Shown in pieces: positions 1-8,807 of a stretch of DNA of 64,000 nucleotides; the first letter of the stretch is position 1, and every line of letters begins with the position of its first letter. The notes below the pieces were generated by a model. The model ran no database searches, had not been told where the DNA came from, and saw only the letters and a list, made by a program, of their open reading frames with translations. Source of the stretch: Amycolatopsis sp. GM8 (GTDB taxonomy: Bacteria > Actinomycetota > Actinomycetes > Mycobacteriales > Pseudonocardiaceae); contig NZ_JAJKFK010000013.1 in the NCBI RefSeq assembly GCF_021653975.1, positions 62,001 to 126,000 of the forward strand. The letters run 5' to 3'. Made by a program: the position numbers and the translations under genes.

Positions 1-22
1 CGTCAGACCCCCCGAGTAGCGT
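1..22 (+). promoter_or_regulatory. Probable PafBC-type (RecA-NDp) promoter of the helicase gene
   Basis: Bases 1-5 read CGTCA, the visible part of a TTGTCR-like -35 element whose first base lies outside the window (second T replaced by C). Exactly 11 nt later comes TAGCGT (17-22), matching TAnnnT. This spacing is the hallmark of the RecA-independent damage promoter (tTGTCRgtg-N8-TAnnnT). Transcription would begin within a few bases of the ATG at 32. UvrD1-type helicases are damage-inducible in mycobacteria, which fits. Confidence 0.5.
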
Positions 23-31
23 GGATTCCCG

Positions 32-2398
32 ATGAGCACCCTCTTTGATCTCCCTGCCGACAACAAGGCGTCCGCCCCCACCGGTCGCCATGCCGACCTG
101 CTCGCGGACCTCAACCCGGCCCAGCGCGAAGCGGTGACCCACGCCGGTGTGCCGCTGCTCGTCGTCGCGGGCGCCGGCTCCGGCAAGACACGGGTGCTGA
201 CCAGGCGGATCGCCTGGCTGCTCGCCGAACGCGGCGCCCAGCCGGGGCAGATCATGGCGATCACGTTCACCAACAAGGCCGCGGCCGAGATGCGGGACCG
301 GGTCAGCGAACTGGTGGGCCGGCGCGCCAACGCGATGTGGGTCTCGACGTTCCACTCGATGTGTGTGCGGCTGCTGCGCCGTGAGGCCAAAACCCTTGGC
401 ATGTCGTCGAACTTCTCGATCTACGACTCCGACGACACCCGCCGCCTCATCACGCTGGTGGCGCGGGATCTCGACATCGACCCCAAGCGCTACCCGGCGC
501 GCACGCTCGCGGTGCACATCTCGAACCTGAAGAACGAGCTGATCGACGCCGAGACCGCGAAAGAGAAGGCCACCAACGACCTGGAGCGCCGGGTCGCCGA
601 GGTGTACGTCGAGTACCAGCGGCGGTTGTCGCTGGCCAACGCGATGGACTTCGACGATCTGATCATGCGCACGGTCGAGCTGCTGCAGACCTTCCCGGAC
701 GTGGCCGAGCACTACCGGCGCCGCTTCCGGCACGTGCTGGTCGACGAGTACCAGGACACCAACCACGCGCAGTACACGCTGGTCCGCGAGCTGGTAGGAA
801 CTACGGTCACCGAATCCGATGTGGAGCCGGCGGAGCTGTGCGTGGTGGGTGACGCGGACCAGTCGATCTACGCGTTCCGCGGCGCGACGATCCGCAACAT
901 CGAGGAGTTCGAGCGGGACTTCCCGAACGCCCGCACCATCATGCTGGAGCAGAACTACCGCTCCACGCAGACGATCCTGTCCGCCGCGAACGCGGTCATC
1001 TCGCGCAACCCGAACCGGCGCGACAAGCGGCTGTGGACCGATTCCGGCGACGGCGAGCGGATCGGCGGGTACGTCGCGGACAACGAGCACGACGAGGCGG
1101 CCTTCGTGGCCGGCGAGATCGACGCGTTGTCGGACAAGGGCGAGGCCAAGTACTCGGACGTCGCGGTGTTCTACCGCACGAACAACCAGTCGCGGGTGTT
1201 CGAGGAGATCTTCATCCGGCTCGGCCTGCCGTACCGGGTGGTCGGCGGCGTCCGCTTCTACGAGCGGCGCGAAGTCCGGGACATGCTCGCGTACCTGCGG
1301 GTCATCGCCAACGCCGAGGACACGGTGAGCCTGCGCCGGATCCTGAACGTGCCCAAGCGCGGTATCGGGGACCGGGCCGAGGCGGTCATCGCGACGCATG
1401 CCGAGCGCGAGCGGATCTCGTTCTACGCGGCCCTGCGCGAGGCCGTCGACGGCAAGGTGACGCTGCTGAACCCGCGCTCTGCCAGGGCGATCACCGGTTT
1501 CATGGAGCTGCTGGACGGCCTGCGGGAACTGGCCGACGACGGCGTCGAGGTGGCGGACATCCTCGAGGCGGTGCTGGATCGCACCGGCTACCGCGCCGAG
1601 TTGGAGGAGTCCGACGACCCGCAGGACGCGTCGCGTGTCGAGAACCTGACGGAGCTCGTGACCGTAGCGCGGGAGTTCACCGAGGCGGCGGCCGAGCTGC
1701 CGCCGTCCGACGACGTCGACGCGGGCGCGCCCGAACCCGGGTCGCTGCCGGCGTTCCTGGAGCGGGTGTCCCTGGTGGCCGACGCCGACTCGATCCCGTC
1801 CCCGGAGGGCGAGGACGAGGAAGAGGACGCCGGCGTGGTCACGCTGATGACCGTGCACACGGCGAAGGGCCTGGAGTATCCGGTGGTGTTCTGTACCGGC
1901 TGGGAGGACGGCGTGTTCCCGCACATGCGGGCGCTCGGCGAGCCGGCGGAACTGGCCGAGGAGCGGCGCCTGGCGTATGTGGCGATCACCAGGGCGAGGG
2001 AGCGGCTGTACCTGTCGCGGGCGCTCGTCCGTTCGGCGTGGGGCCAGCCGATGACGAACCCGGCCTCACGGTTCTTCGACGAGATCCCGGCGGACCTGAT
2101 CGACTGGCGCCGCGAGGAGCCGGTCGCGTCGTCGGGCTCCCCGCGCGCGGCGACCACCTGGGGCCGGCGCTCGTTCGGCGAGTCGCGTTCGCCGCGGCCC
2201 GCGCCGGCCAAGGGCTGGCAGAACACGGCGGCGATGAAGCTCGACGTGGGGGACCGGGTCAGCCACGACAAGTACGGCCTGGGCACGGTGGTCGAAGCGC
2301 AGGGCGAAGGCCCGCGGGCCACCGCGACGATCGACTTTGGCGCCACCGGCAAGGTGAAGCTGATGCTGATCGGCAGCGTGCCGATGGTGAAGCTGTAG
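32..2398 (+). CDS. pcrA: ATP-dependent DNA helicase, UvrD1/PcrA type
   Basis: A superfamily 1A 3'-5' DNA helicase of 788 residues, the usual length. It unwinds DNA in nucleotide excision repair, replication restart and removal of RecA. The Q motif LNPAQREAV is at about 27-35 and Walker A AGAGSGKT at 46-53. The motif II loop DEYQDT lies near 237, [12 protein letters not shown] near 273, QNYRST near 307, and late motifs VHTAKGLE and AYVAITRAR near 608 and 655. The last 55 residues ([16 protein letters not shown] onward) form the Tudor-like tail that binds RNA polymerase in PcrA/UvrD. The ATG at 32 sits only some 9 nt after a -10 like element, so the mRNA is nearly leaderless. Gene order with sucCD and purNH matches M. 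tuberculosis uvrD1 (Rv0949). Confidence 0.96.
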   Translation: MSTLFDLPADNKASAPTGRHADLLADLNPAQREAVTHAGVPLLVVAGAGSGKTRVLTRRIAWLLAERGAQPGQIMAITFTNKAAAEMRDRVSELVGRRANAMWVSTFHSMCVRLLRREAKTLGMSSNFSIYDSDDTRRLITLVARDLDIDPKRYPARTLAVHISNLKNELIDAETAKEKATNDLERRVAEVYVEYQRRLSLANAMDFDDLIMRTVELLQTFPDVAEHYRRRFRHVLVDEYQDTNHAQYTLVRELVGTTVTESDVEPAELCVVGDADQSIYAFRGATIRNIEEFERDFPNARTIMLEQNYRSTQTILSAANAVISRNPNRRDKRLWTDSGDGERIGGYVADNEHDEAAFVAGEIDALSDKGEAKYSDVAVFYRTNNQSRVFEEIFIRLGLPYRVVGGVRFYERREVRDMLAYLRVIANAEDTVSLRRILNVPKRGIGDRAEAVIATHAERERISFYAALREAVDGKVTLLNPRSARAITGFMELLDGLRELADDGVEVADILEAVLDRTGYRAELEESDDPQDASRVENLTELVTVAREFTEAAAELPPSDDVDAGAPEPGSLPAFLERVSLVADADSIPSPEGEDEEEDAGVVTLMTVHTAKGLEYPVVFCTGWEDGVFPHMRALGEPAELAEERRLAYVAITRARERLYLSRALVRSAWGQPMTNPASRFFDEIPADLIDWRREEPVASSGSPRAATTWGRRSFGESRSPRPAPAKGWQNTAAMKLDVGDRVSHDKYGLGTVVEAQGEGPRATATIDFGATGKVKLMLIGSVPMVKL

Positions 2399-2471
2399 CG
2401 ACCGCGCGAAACGGCTGGTTTCACCCGACCGGGGCGATCGTTCGGGTCGAGTCGCGGCCGCGCCCCCGAAA

Positions 2472-2494
2472 TTGTCGGACCCCTCCGCTATACC
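2472..2494 (+). promoter_or_regulatory. PafBC-type promoter element downstream of pcrA
   Basis: TTGTCG at 2472-2477 is followed after 11 nt by TATACC at 2489-2494. The arrangement is that of tTGTCRgtg-N8-TAnnnT except for the last base of the -10 (C for T). The same TTGTCGG core recurs before xthA. An 11-nt spacer is too short for an ordinary sigma-70 promoter, which favours the damage-type reading. A start would fall near 2500, inside the SOS box. Confidence 0.5.
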
Positions 2495-2532
2495 TGATCT
2501 CGAACACGAGTTCGAGCAGAGTGGAGGGGTCC
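2477..2532 (+). repeat. Nested inverted repeat enclosing the SOS box and masking a ribosome binding site
   Basis: GGACCCCTCC (2477-2486) and GGAGGGGTCC (2523-2532) are perfect reverse complements, enclosing a second stem CTCGAAC/GTTCGAG (2499-2505/2510-2516). The right outer arm contains the Shine-Dalgarno GGAGGGG for the ATG at 2537. In pcrA read-through RNA it would be paired; in RNA started near 2500 the left arm is missing and it is free. It may also act as a weak pcrA terminator, but no U-run follows. Confidence 0.6.
2500..2515 (+). promoter_or_regulatory. LexA/SOS box
   Basis: TCGAACACGAGTTCGA is a perfect match to the actinobacterial LexA operator TCGAAC-N4-GTTCGA, extended to 7-bp arms. 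It overlaps the predicted start point of the 2472-2494 promoter. No previously obvious damage gene follows; the nearest + strand start is ATG 2537. The second perfect box in this window controls the imuA' operon. Confidence 0.8.
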
Positions 2533-2614
2533 TGTCATGTGGAACGTCGAAAAGTCCCGGGTACGACGCTGGTTCGCCGGTCTGGCGCGTGCGATGGCCG
2601 GCTGGCGAGATCGG

Positions 2615-3448
2615 CTAGAGAGACACGCCCCGCGCGGCCAGCCACGGGCGCGGGTCGATCTTCTTCGTGCCGTTGAGCCAGACCTCGAAGTGCAGGTGCG
2701 GCCCGGTCGCCTGGCCGCGGTCGCCGATCTCGGCGATCTTCTGCCCGCACTTGACCTTCTGGCCTTCGTGCACCGAGAAGGTGTTCATGTGCCCGTAGAC
2801 CTGGATGGTCCCGTCGGCGAGCTGGATCCGCACCCACAAGCCGAATCCGCTGGCCGGGCCGGCGTCGATCACGGTGCCGTCGGAGGCCGCGTAGATCGGC
2901 GTGCCGATCGAGTTCGCGATGTCGATGCCGAAGTGGGTCACGCCCCACCGGGCGCCGAAGCCGGAGGTGAACGTCCCGCGCGCGGGCAGGCAGGTCTTCG
3001 GGCGGGCGGCCTCGTCGGCGGCGGCCTTCGCGGCCGCGGCGGCGCGCGCTTCGCGGTCCTGAGTTACCTGCAGGCTGGCGTTGAGCTTCTGCACCTCGGC
3101 GGACGCGTCGGTGTAGTGCACGGCCGGCACCAACTCGGGAGCGCCGGCGGGGGCGTCGCCGCCGAGGGCGAACGACGCGCTGGCGTCCGTGGCGTTGGCC
3201 AGTGGGGTCACGCCGTCGGAGTCGCTGTGGCCAAAGGACTGCAGGGTCTGCCCGGCCGCTGCGGCGGCGAAAGCGCCGGCCGCGACGGCGGCGACCACCA
3301 CACGGCCACGCAGCGCCGAAGACGGCGCCTGGAGTCGGTGTCCACCCCGGACACGGACGGCCGCACCGTCAAGCGCGTCCTCGAAATCCGGGGAAGGGCC
3401 TTCGCCGCCGGGGGAGCGGTATCGAGCCAAGTCAGGACCTTCCGTCAC
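2615..3448 (-). CDS. M23 family (LytM) peptidoglycan metallopeptidase
   Basis: A predicted membrane-anchored zinc endopeptidase of 277 residues that acts on peptide cross-bridges of the cell wall. One transmembrane segment lies at about 48-67, with a short cytoplasmic N-terminus. A coiled region rich in Ala and Lys (LNASLQVTQDREARAAAA) precedes the catalytic domain. Zinc ligands are H172 and D176 (HFGID) and H253 of the HLH motif (251-253); H220 of YGHM is the other catalytic histidine. All are present, so it should be active. The start is GTG 3448; its Shine-Dalgarno is weak. It corresponds in position to Rv0950c. Its 3' end faces the SOS-controlled start at 2537, so the gene could be opposed by damage-induced transcription. 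Confidence 0.9.
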   Translation of the reverse strand: MTEGPDLARYRSPGGEGPSPDFEDALDGAAVRVRGGHRLQAPSSALRGRVVVAAVAAGAFAAAAAGQTLQSFGHSDSDGVTPLANATDASASFALGGDAPAGAPELVPAVHYTDASAEVQKLNASLQVTQDREARAAAAAKAAADEAARPKTCLPARGTFTSGFGARWGVTHFGIDIANSIGTPIYAASDGTVIDAGPASGFGLWVRIQLADGTIQVYGHMNTFSVHEGQKVKCGQKIAEIGDRGQATGPHLHFEVWLNGTKKIDPRPWLAARGVSL

Positions 3449-3487
3449 TCGCGGGAGTCAGATCGCGGATCCGGGCGGGGGACCCGT

Positions 3488-3513
3488 GAGCCAACCTCGG
3501 GGGTGGTTGGCTC
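3488..3513. repeat. Inverted repeat in the M23 gene leader
   Basis: GAGCCAACC (3488-3496) and GGTTGGCTC (3505-3513) are perfect reverse complements with an 8-nt loop. On the minus strand the hairpin would lie about 40-65 nt upstream of the GTG of the M23 gene. It may be a leader structure or an operator; no U-run follows on either strand. Confidence 0.5.
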
Positions 3514-3661
3514 GATGTCCGCTTCGTGACCTGACCGTAATGGGGACCGGGGGACAGTAACGAAGGGAGGTCCATTTGGGCAAGACGCCACCGTTGTCTG
3601 GGCTGAACGTGTGAGCGGCGCGAGCCCGCTAGCAGCGACGATGACCGAACGTCGAACCAGG

Positions 3662-3680
3662 ATTACACCATTGGTGTGAT
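3662..3680. promoter_or_regulatory. Candidate operator, near-palindrome
   Basis: ACACCA-T-TGGTGT (3665-3677), extended with one mismatch to 19 bp, is a typical dimeric-repressor half-site arrangement. It lies about 90-110 bp upstream of the membrane protein start at 3766. No regulator gene is adjacent, so the ligand protein is unknown. Confidence 0.35.
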
Positions 3681-3765
3681 GTGGATTACGTTCATGTCGG
3701 AAATAGATCGACGACCGGCCGATCTGACTCGGTCACTGAACCGAGCCGGACCTTGCTAGCGTTCC

Positions 3766-5523
3766 GTGACAATGACCCGGACTCGCTGGACTGTCGCCGA
3801 CCGGCTCACCCGAACCGGTCCGCGCTCGCCGGAAGACCTCGACGAGCCGTCGGCCACGACGCTGCTCGCCGCCCTCGCCCTCGGTGCTCTCGCGGCCTTG
3901 CTCCTCGTGCTGGGGGCCGTGATACCCGTGGTCACCGGTGCGGTCCGGGGGTATCCGAGCGCGCCCCTGCTGATCGTGCTCGCGGTGGCTCCCATCGCGC
4001 TGGCGGGTGCGTTCGCGCTGCGTGGCCGGCAGGCCGCCGCGGTGGGGGTGCTGGCCGGGGTCGCCGCGCTGGCCCCGGGGCGGGCCCTGCTCGACCTGGA
4101 GTTCCTGGCCGATCCGTCGGCGGCTTCGCGGCCCGAGTTGTACCGGCCCGTCGAGTTCGCGCTGCCCGGGCCGGGTGCAGGTCTGTGGCTGTTGCTGGCT
4201 GGGCACGTGGTGACGGTCGCCGCCGGGGTCGTCGCCGTGCGCGGCATCGGGCCGAGGCCCGAGCCGGGTTCGGCCGGGCGGGGGCTGCTGCCGATCGGGC
4301 TGGTCGCCGCCGGGGTCGCCGCCATCGGCGTGATGATGGCGCCGTTCTCGGGTGACGACGCGTTCCTGCCGGTGGGCAGTGCCTTCGAACGGCCGGCGCT
4401 GGTGCTGACCGGATGCCTGCTGCTGGCGTTCGCGCTGCCGGTCGCCGCCGGGCTCGCGATCAGTTCCCGTGCCGGGCTGGGCATGGGCGGGCTGCTGGGG
4501 CTCGGCATCGCCGCGGCGACGGTCGCGTTGCCCGAACTGGTGTCGGGCCTCGCCGTGACCGGGATCGGCCTGTCCGCCGGACCGATCGTGGTGCTGGTGG
4601 GGGCGCTGGGGTTCGTCGTCGTCGCTTTCCTGCCGAGTGAAGGCAAGCGTGCCGAGGTGCCGGACGACGAAGCCGGTGAGGTGAGCCTGCCCGGTTCGCC
4701 TGGGCTGCGGATGACCACGGGTGCGCTCGCCCTGGTGACCATGGTCGCGGCGATCCTGGGCACGTTCACCAGCCAGGTCATCGTGGCCGGGGGACTGCCC
4801 GGGCCGGACAGTCCGTCGCGGTGGCTGCTGCTGGTCGCCGGGCTGCTCGTCGGCGTCCTGGGCGTGGCGATGTTCGTTCCCGGCCTCGCACCGACGGTGC
4901 GTCCCGTGCTGTCGGTGGTCTGGGCGGGCGTGCCGCTCGCCGCGACCGCCGTGCTCACCCTCGCGATCACGGCCACGGAACTGGGCGCCGGGCTCTCGCC
5001 GGGGCCGGGCGTGCTGTGGACGGCGGTCGCGGTCGCCGGGGCGGTCGCGACGGCGTGTTTCTCGGTGATCGCGGGCATGGTCGAGCGCGACGACAGTGAA
5101 GACGTCGGTGACCTGCCGGGGCCGGGGATGATCACGCCCCTGGTCGCCGGTGGCATCCTCGCCATCGGCGGGTTCGGCACGCCGTCGATCCTCGCGCCGG
5201 ACTACGTCGAGCCCGCGCTGTGGTCGAACTTCGGCACGCCGTCGTGGGGGCTGCTGCTGGCACTCGTCGTCGTGCTCGGCGCCTGCTTCCTCGCGCCGAG
5301 AAGCCGGCCCGCCCGCGCGACAGCGCTCCTCGCGGGCGCCACGTGCCTGGCCGCGCTGCGGGTGCTCGCGCTGCCGCTGACCGGAAACCAGATCGCCGGG
5401 GCGCACGCCGGTGCCGGGTGGTGGCTGGCGCTCGGCTGTGTCGTGGCCCTCGCGATCGCGACCGTCCTGGCGCCGCGTGGGCCGATTCACACGGCGAAAA
5501 CACCCTCTGGATCCATACGGTGA
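3766..5523 (+). CDS. Polytopic membrane protein of unknown function
   Basis: A 585-residue hydrophobic protein with about 15 predicted transmembrane helices, starting near residue 32 ([21 protein letters not shown]), separated by short loops. A longer hydrophilic loop around 290-312 is acidic and carries PDDEAGE; another ([13 protein letters not shown]) lies near 445. I recognise no transporter, glycosyltransferase or enzyme motif. The start may be GTG 3766 or ATG 3772; TAGCGT at 3757-3762 is a plausible -10 that would make the mRNA nearly leaderless and favours the ATG. It sits between the M23 gene and sucC, where many actinobacteria carry an unannotated membrane protein. Function not assigned. 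Confidence 0.8.
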   Translation: MTMTRTRWTVADRLTRTGPRSPEDLDEPSATTLLAALALGALAALLLVLGAVIPVVTGAVRGYPSAPLLIVLAVAPIALAGAFALRGRQAAAVGVLAGVAALAPGRALLDLEFLADPSAASRPELYRPVEFALPGPGAGLWLLLAGHVVTVAAGVVAVRGIGPRPEPGSAGRGLLPIGLVAAGVAAIGVMMAPFSGDDAFLPVGSAFERPALVLTGCLLLAFALPVAAGLAISSRAGLGMGGLLGLGIAAATVALPELVSGLAVTGIGLSAGPIVVLVGALGFVVVAFLPSEGKRAEVPDDEAGEVSLPGSPGLRMTTGALALVTMVAAILGTFTSQVIVAGGLPGPDSPSRWLLLVAGLLVGVLGVAMFVPGLAPTVRPVLSVVWAGVPLAATAVLTLAITATELGAGLSPGPGVLWTAVAVAGAVATACFSVIAGMVERDDSEDVGDLPGPGMITPLVAGGILAIGGFGTPSILAPDYVEPALWSNFGTPSWGLLLALVVVLGACFLAPRSRPARATALLAGATCLAALRVLALPLTGNQIAGAHAGAGWWLALGCVVALAIATVLAPRGPIHTAKTPSGSIR

Positions 5524-5665
5524 CCGAGTTCACCGGATGCGGCGCCCCGCGCTTCTCCGCAGGTCGCTAGGGTCGTCACGTCCGGCAGCATGGTTTGCAT
5601 CATGCACGCCTCTGGGCTCTCCCCGCGCGGGTCACAGCGGCGTGTGTCGTCAGGAGACTGGAGTA

Positions 5666-6835
5666 GTGGACCTCTACGAATACCAGGCGAAGGATCTTTT
5701 CGCCGCTCATGGTGTGCCGGTGTTGCCCGGCGCTGTTGCGAGTTCCCCGGAAGAGGCGTTGGCCGCCGCCGAGCAGATCGGTGGGCAGGTTGTCGTCAAG
5801 GCCCAGGTGAAGGTTGGTGGTCGGGGTAAGGCTGGTGGTGTGAAGCTGGCGAAGGATCCGGTCGAGGCCAGGGAGAAGGCGGAAGCCATCCTGGGTTTGG
5901 ATATCAAGGGTCATGTCACGCATCGGGTGTTGGTGACGGAGGCCTCGGATATCGCGGAGGAGTACTACTTCTCCTTCTTGCTGGACCGCACGAACCGCAC
6001 GTTCCTGGCGATGGCGTCGGCTGAGGGTGGGATGGAGATCGAGCAGCTCGCCGTCGAGCGCCCGGATGCGTTGGCCCGGATTCCGGTGGACGCGATCGCC
6101 GGGGTCGACAAGGCCAAGGCCCTGGAGATCTTGACTGCGGGGAAGTTCCCGGAGGTGATCCTGGAGCAGGCCGCGGATGCGGTGGTGAAGTTGTGGGAGA
6201 CCTTCGTCGCCGAAGACGCCACCTTGGTGGAGGTCAACCCCCTGGTGCGTGACCCGCAGGACCACATTGTGGCCTTGGATGGCAAGGTCACCCTGGATGA
6301 GAACGCCTCCTTCCGCCACCCTCAGCATGAGGAACTCGTGGACAAGGACGCGGAGGATCCGCTGGAGGCGAAGGCGAAGTCGAAGAATCTCAACTACGTC
6401 AAGCTCGATGGTGAGGTCGGCATCATCGGTAACGGCGCCGGCCTGGTCATGTCCACCCTGGATGTCGTGGCGTATGCCGGGGAGAACCACGGCGGGGTGA
6501 AGCCCGCGAACTTCCTCGACATCGGCGGTGGTGCCTCCGCCGAGGTGATGGCCGCCGGCCTGGACGTGATTTTGAACGACCCGGCGGTCAAGTCGGTGTT
6601 CGTGAACGTGTTCGGGGGGATCACCGCGTGTGACGCGGTCGCCAACGGCATCGTCGAAGCGCTGAAGATCCTGGGTGATGAGGCCTCCAAACCCCTCGTC
6701 GTCCGCCTCGACGGCAACAATGTCGAGGAAGGCCGCCGGATCTTGGATGAGGCGAATCACCCGTTGGTGACGCAGGTGGACACGATGGATAACGCGGCGG
6801 ACAAGGCCGCCGAGCTCGCGGCGGCAGGAGCCTGA
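5666..6835 (+). CDS. sucC: Succinyl-CoA ligase (ADP-forming) beta subunit
   Basis: The beta subunit of the TCA-cycle enzyme that converts succinyl-CoA to succinate with formation of ATP or GTP. At 389 residues it is full length. The N-terminus [19 protein letters not shown] and the nucleotide-binding stretch [19 protein letters not shown] are typical of the ATP-grasp fold. The C-terminal CoA-ligase domain contains [19 protein letters not shown] 5666 is chosen because GGAG at 5653-5656 precedes it at proper distance and the protein aligns from its first residue. TAGGGT at 5568-5573 is a possible -10. sucD begins 3 nt after the stop, so the two are one operon. Confidence 0.97.
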   Translation: MDLYEYQAKDLFAAHGVPVLPGAVASSPEEALAAAEQIGGQVVVKAQVKVGGRGKAGGVKLAKDPVEAREKAEAILGLDIKGHVTHRVLVTEASDIAEEYYFSFLLDRTNRTFLAMASAEGGMEIEQLAVERPDALARIPVDAIAGVDKAKALEILTAGKFPEVILEQAADAVVKLWETFVAEDATLVEVNPLVRDPQDHIVALDGKVTLDENASFRHPQHEELVDKDAEDPLEAKAKSKNLNYVKLDGEVGIIGNGAGLVMSTLDVVAYAGENHGGVKPANFLDIGGGASAEVMAAGLDVILNDPAVKSVFVNVFGGITACDAVANGIVEALKILGDEASKPLVVRLDGNNVEEGRRILDEANHPLVTQVDTMDNAADKAAELAAAGA

Positions 6836-6838
6836 ACC

Positions 6839-7729
6839 ATGTCGATCTTCCTGAATGCAGACTCCAAGATCATTGTGCAGGGCATTACCGGGTCCGAGGG
6901 CACCAAACACGCGACCAAGATGCTCGCCGCCGGTTCGACCATTGTGGGTGGGGTGAACGCCCGCAAGGCCGGGCAGAAGGTCACTATCGGGGGGAAGGAC
7001 CTCACCGTGTTCGGCACGGTGGAGGAGGCCATCAAGGACACCGGCGCCGACGTCAGTGTGATTTTTGTGCCGCCGAAGTTCGCGAAAGACGCGGTGATCG
7101 AGGCCATCGACGCGGAAATCCCGCTCGCGGTGGTGATCACCGAAGGCATCCCGGTGCACGACTCCGCCTACTTCTGGGCGCACGCCGTCGCCACCGGGAA
7201 CAAGACGCGGATCATCGGCCCGAACTGCCCCGGCGTGATCTCCCCCGGCAAGTCCAACGCCGGCATCATCCCGGCGAACATCACCGGGCCGGGCAAAATC
7301 GGGCTCGTGTCGAAGTCGGGGACTCTCACGTATCAGATGATGTATGAGTTGCGGGATATCGGGTTCTCGACCGCGGTCGGGATCGGGGGTGACCCGATCA
7401 TCGGCACCACCCACATCGACGCCCTGCAAGCCTTCCAGGCCGACCCCGACACCGAGGTCATCGTCATGATCGGCGAAATCGGCGGCGACGCCGAAGAACG
7501 CGCCGCCGCCTACATCCAAGCCAACGTCACCAAACCCGTCGTCGGCTACGTCGCCGGATTCACCGCACCCGAAGGCAAAACCATGGGCCACGCCGGCGCC
7601 ATCGTCTCCGGCTCCGCCGGCACCGCCCAAGCCAAAAAAGAAGCCCTCGAAGCCGCTGGGGTCAAGGTCGGCAAGACGCCGTCCGAAACCGCCGCACTGG
7701 CCCGGGAGCTGTACGAGAAGTTGCACTGA
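6839..7729 (+). CDS. sucD: Succinyl-CoA ligase alpha subunit
   Basis: The alpha subunit, 296 residues, binds CoA and carries the phosphohistidine intermediate. The CoA-binding Rossmann motif [15 protein letters not shown] is at about 15-29. The active-site histidine is H251 in MGHAGAIV, equivalent to the histidine phosphorylated in the E. coli enzyme. [17 protein letters not shown] in the middle is also characteristic. It is co-transcribed with sucC, and a long hairpin terminator follows 19 bp after the stop codon. Confidence 0.97.
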   Translation: MSIFLNADSKIIVQGITGSEGTKHATKMLAAGSTIVGGVNARKAGQKVTIGGKDLTVFGTVEEAIKDTGADVSVIFVPPKFAKDAVIEAIDAEIPLAVVITEGIPVHDSAYFWAHAVATGNKTRIIGPNCPGVISPGKSNAGIIPANITGPGKIGLVSKSGTLTYQMMYELRDIGFSTAVGIGGDPIIGTTHIDALQAFQADPDTEVIVMIGEIGGDAEERAAAYIQANVTKPVVGYVAGFTAPEGKTMGHAGAIVSGSAGTAQAKKEALEAAGVKVGKTPSETAALARELYEKLH

Positions 7730-7748
7730 CCCACGGTTGTGTGCGAAA

Positions 7749-7782
7749 AACGGCCGGGCACCCGACAGGGTGCCCGGCCGTT
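7749..7782 (+). terminator. Terminator of sucCD
   Basis: AACGGCCGGGCACCC (7749-7763) pairs perfectly with GGGTGCCCGGCCGTT (7768-7782) across a GACA loop. A 15-bp stem directly after sucD is a strong intrinsic-type terminator, though the U-run is short. A second small hairpin GCGGGC/GCCCGC lies at 7795-7811. Confidence 0.85.
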
Positions 7783-7931
7783 GCACTACGTAAGGCGGGC
7801 AAAACGCCCGCGCTTCACAGGAAACTCAGCGCAACCGTTTGCAGTTGTCGTACGTCGGATAGCCGAAGGGGTGGCCAGGCTTCCGGCGCGCGGCTACCGA
7901 CCTTTTCGGGCAACACGACAGGAGAACACGG

Positions 7932-8615
7932 ATGACCTTCCCCACCGGTGGGCCCGGCTACCCCCAGCAGGGTGGCGGCGCACAACCCAACCCCCAGGCG
8001 CCGGCGTCCGGCGCCATCCCGCGCCCGCCGCAGCACGGCGGACCGAACCTGTCGTCCCTCAACCTGCCGACGGTGCTCACCCTGGTCATCGCGGTACTCG
8101 GCATCGTCAACTACTTCATCGGCTTCTCCGAGGAAGCGTCGGGCTCCGACCAGGCGCTGCTGTTCCTGCTGGTCGGCGGCCTGCTCGCGGGCCTGTCGCT
8201 GCTGCCACGCGGGCCGCGGGTCCGGCCGTTCGCGGTGCTGTTCAGCGTGCTCGGCGGGCTCTACGCGATCCTGTCGGTCGTGCGCGTGCCCTCGAACTCC
8301 GACACGCCCGGCATCATGACGGTCATCCTGATCCTGGGCATCCTGCAGCTGCTCGTCGCGGTCGCGGCGCTGCTGTTCGAGTACAACGTGCTGAAGCTGC
8401 CCACCCCGCGCCCGGCGTACCCGCCCTACGGCCAGCCCGGCCCGTACGGCCAGCCGCAGCAGGGCCCGGAGAAGCAGGGGCCGCAGGGCACCCAGTACGT
8501 GGCGCCGCAGTCGACGGTCTACGCCCCGCAGCACGGCCAGTTCTACCAGCCGCAGCACGAGGCCGGCCCCCAGCAGCCGGGCACCCCGCCGGGCGGGTCC
8601 GGCCAGCTGGGCTGA
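7932..8615 (+). CDS. DUF5336 family membrane protein (34-kDa antigen family)
   Basis: A 227-residue membrane protein with a Pro/Gly/Gln-rich N-terminal tail (residues 1-40), four hydrophobic segments between about 45 and 150, and a C-terminal cytoplasmic-type tail of PYGQPGPYGQPQQGP-like repeats. This layout is that of the actinobacterial DUF5336 family, which includes M. tuberculosis Rv0954. Its biochemical role is not known. GGAGAACACGG precedes ATG 7932. It is flanked by two terminators, so it is probably a single-gene unit, and it keeps the Rv0951-Rv0957 gene order. Confidence 0.8.
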   Translation: MTFPTGGPGYPQQGGGAQPNPQAPASGAIPRPPQHGGPNLSSLNLPTVLTLVIAVLGIVNYFIGFSEEASGSDQALLFLLVGGLLAGLSLLPRGPRVRPFAVLFSVLGGLYAILSVVRVPSNSDTPGIMTVILILGILQLLVAVAALLFEYNVLKLPTPRPAYPPYGQPGPYGQPQQGPEKQGPQGTQYVAPQSTVYAPQHGQFYQPQHEAGPQQPGTPPGGSGQLG

Positions 8616-8625
8616 CACGATCGAA

Positions 8626-8663
8626 GGCGAAGGGCACCACCCTCGGTGGCGGTGCCCTTCGCC
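8626..8663 (+). terminator. Terminator after the DUF5336 gene
   Basis: GGCGAAGGGCACC (8626-8638) and GGTGCCCTTCGCC (8651-8663) form a perfect 13-bp stem with a 12-nt loop, 11 nt after the stop codon. Confidence 0.8.
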
Positions 8664-8807
8664 GCTGTCTGGACACATACCTCCTCCGGGTGAGCTGTGC
8701 GCGGGCCCACGCGACGATGGCGGCGTGCCTCACCCGGTCAGAGCAGCGCGAATGCGAGGGTGCGAGGTATGCAGCTGCTCACCCCACGTTCCGTAGGAGA
8801 GAACGAG

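Larger units (their letters stand above)
2537..3529 (+). other. Possible damage-inducible small ORF or antisense transcript over the M23 peptidase gene
   Basis: ATG 2537 follows GGAGGGG by 7 nt and lies 21 nt after a LexA box. The frame begins MWNVEKSRVRRW, is rich in Trp and Arg for about 26 residues, then runs antisense through the whole M23 gene to 3529. The later part has the composition of a shadow frame and is unlikely to be a folded protein. I see a real promoter-operator-RBS arrangement but cannot decide between a short peptide, a long fortuitous product, or an antisense RNA that lowers peptidase expression during DNA damage. Confidence 0.3.
3449..3765. other. Intergenic region between divergent M23 and membrane-protein genes
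   Basis: 317 bp without a convincing gene. It holds a 9-bp hairpin (3488-3513) in the presumed M23 leader, a strong Shine-Dalgarno GAAGGGAGG (3560-3568) in front of TTG 3574 that opens only 12 codons before TGA, a near-palindrome at 3662-3680, and a 6-bp inverted repeat CTCGGT/ACCGAG at 3728-3745 just before the rightward gene. Confidence 0.5.

Noticed and set aside
3750-3772. Minus-strand TTGTCA-N11-CAAGGT near the start of the membrane protein gene
   Set aside because: The -10 deviates at its first base and the next minus-strand gene is 300 bp away; too weak to claim.
3733-5490. A 585-codon minus-strand frame over the membrane protein gene
   Set aside because: The + strand encodes regular transmembrane helices; the minus frame is low-complexity Arg/Gln/His.
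5600-7786. A 728-codon open frame antisense to sucC and sucD
   Set aside because: sucCD are unambiguous on the + strand; long antisense frames arise from GC-rich third positions. The His/Asp/Arg-rich composition is that of a shadow.
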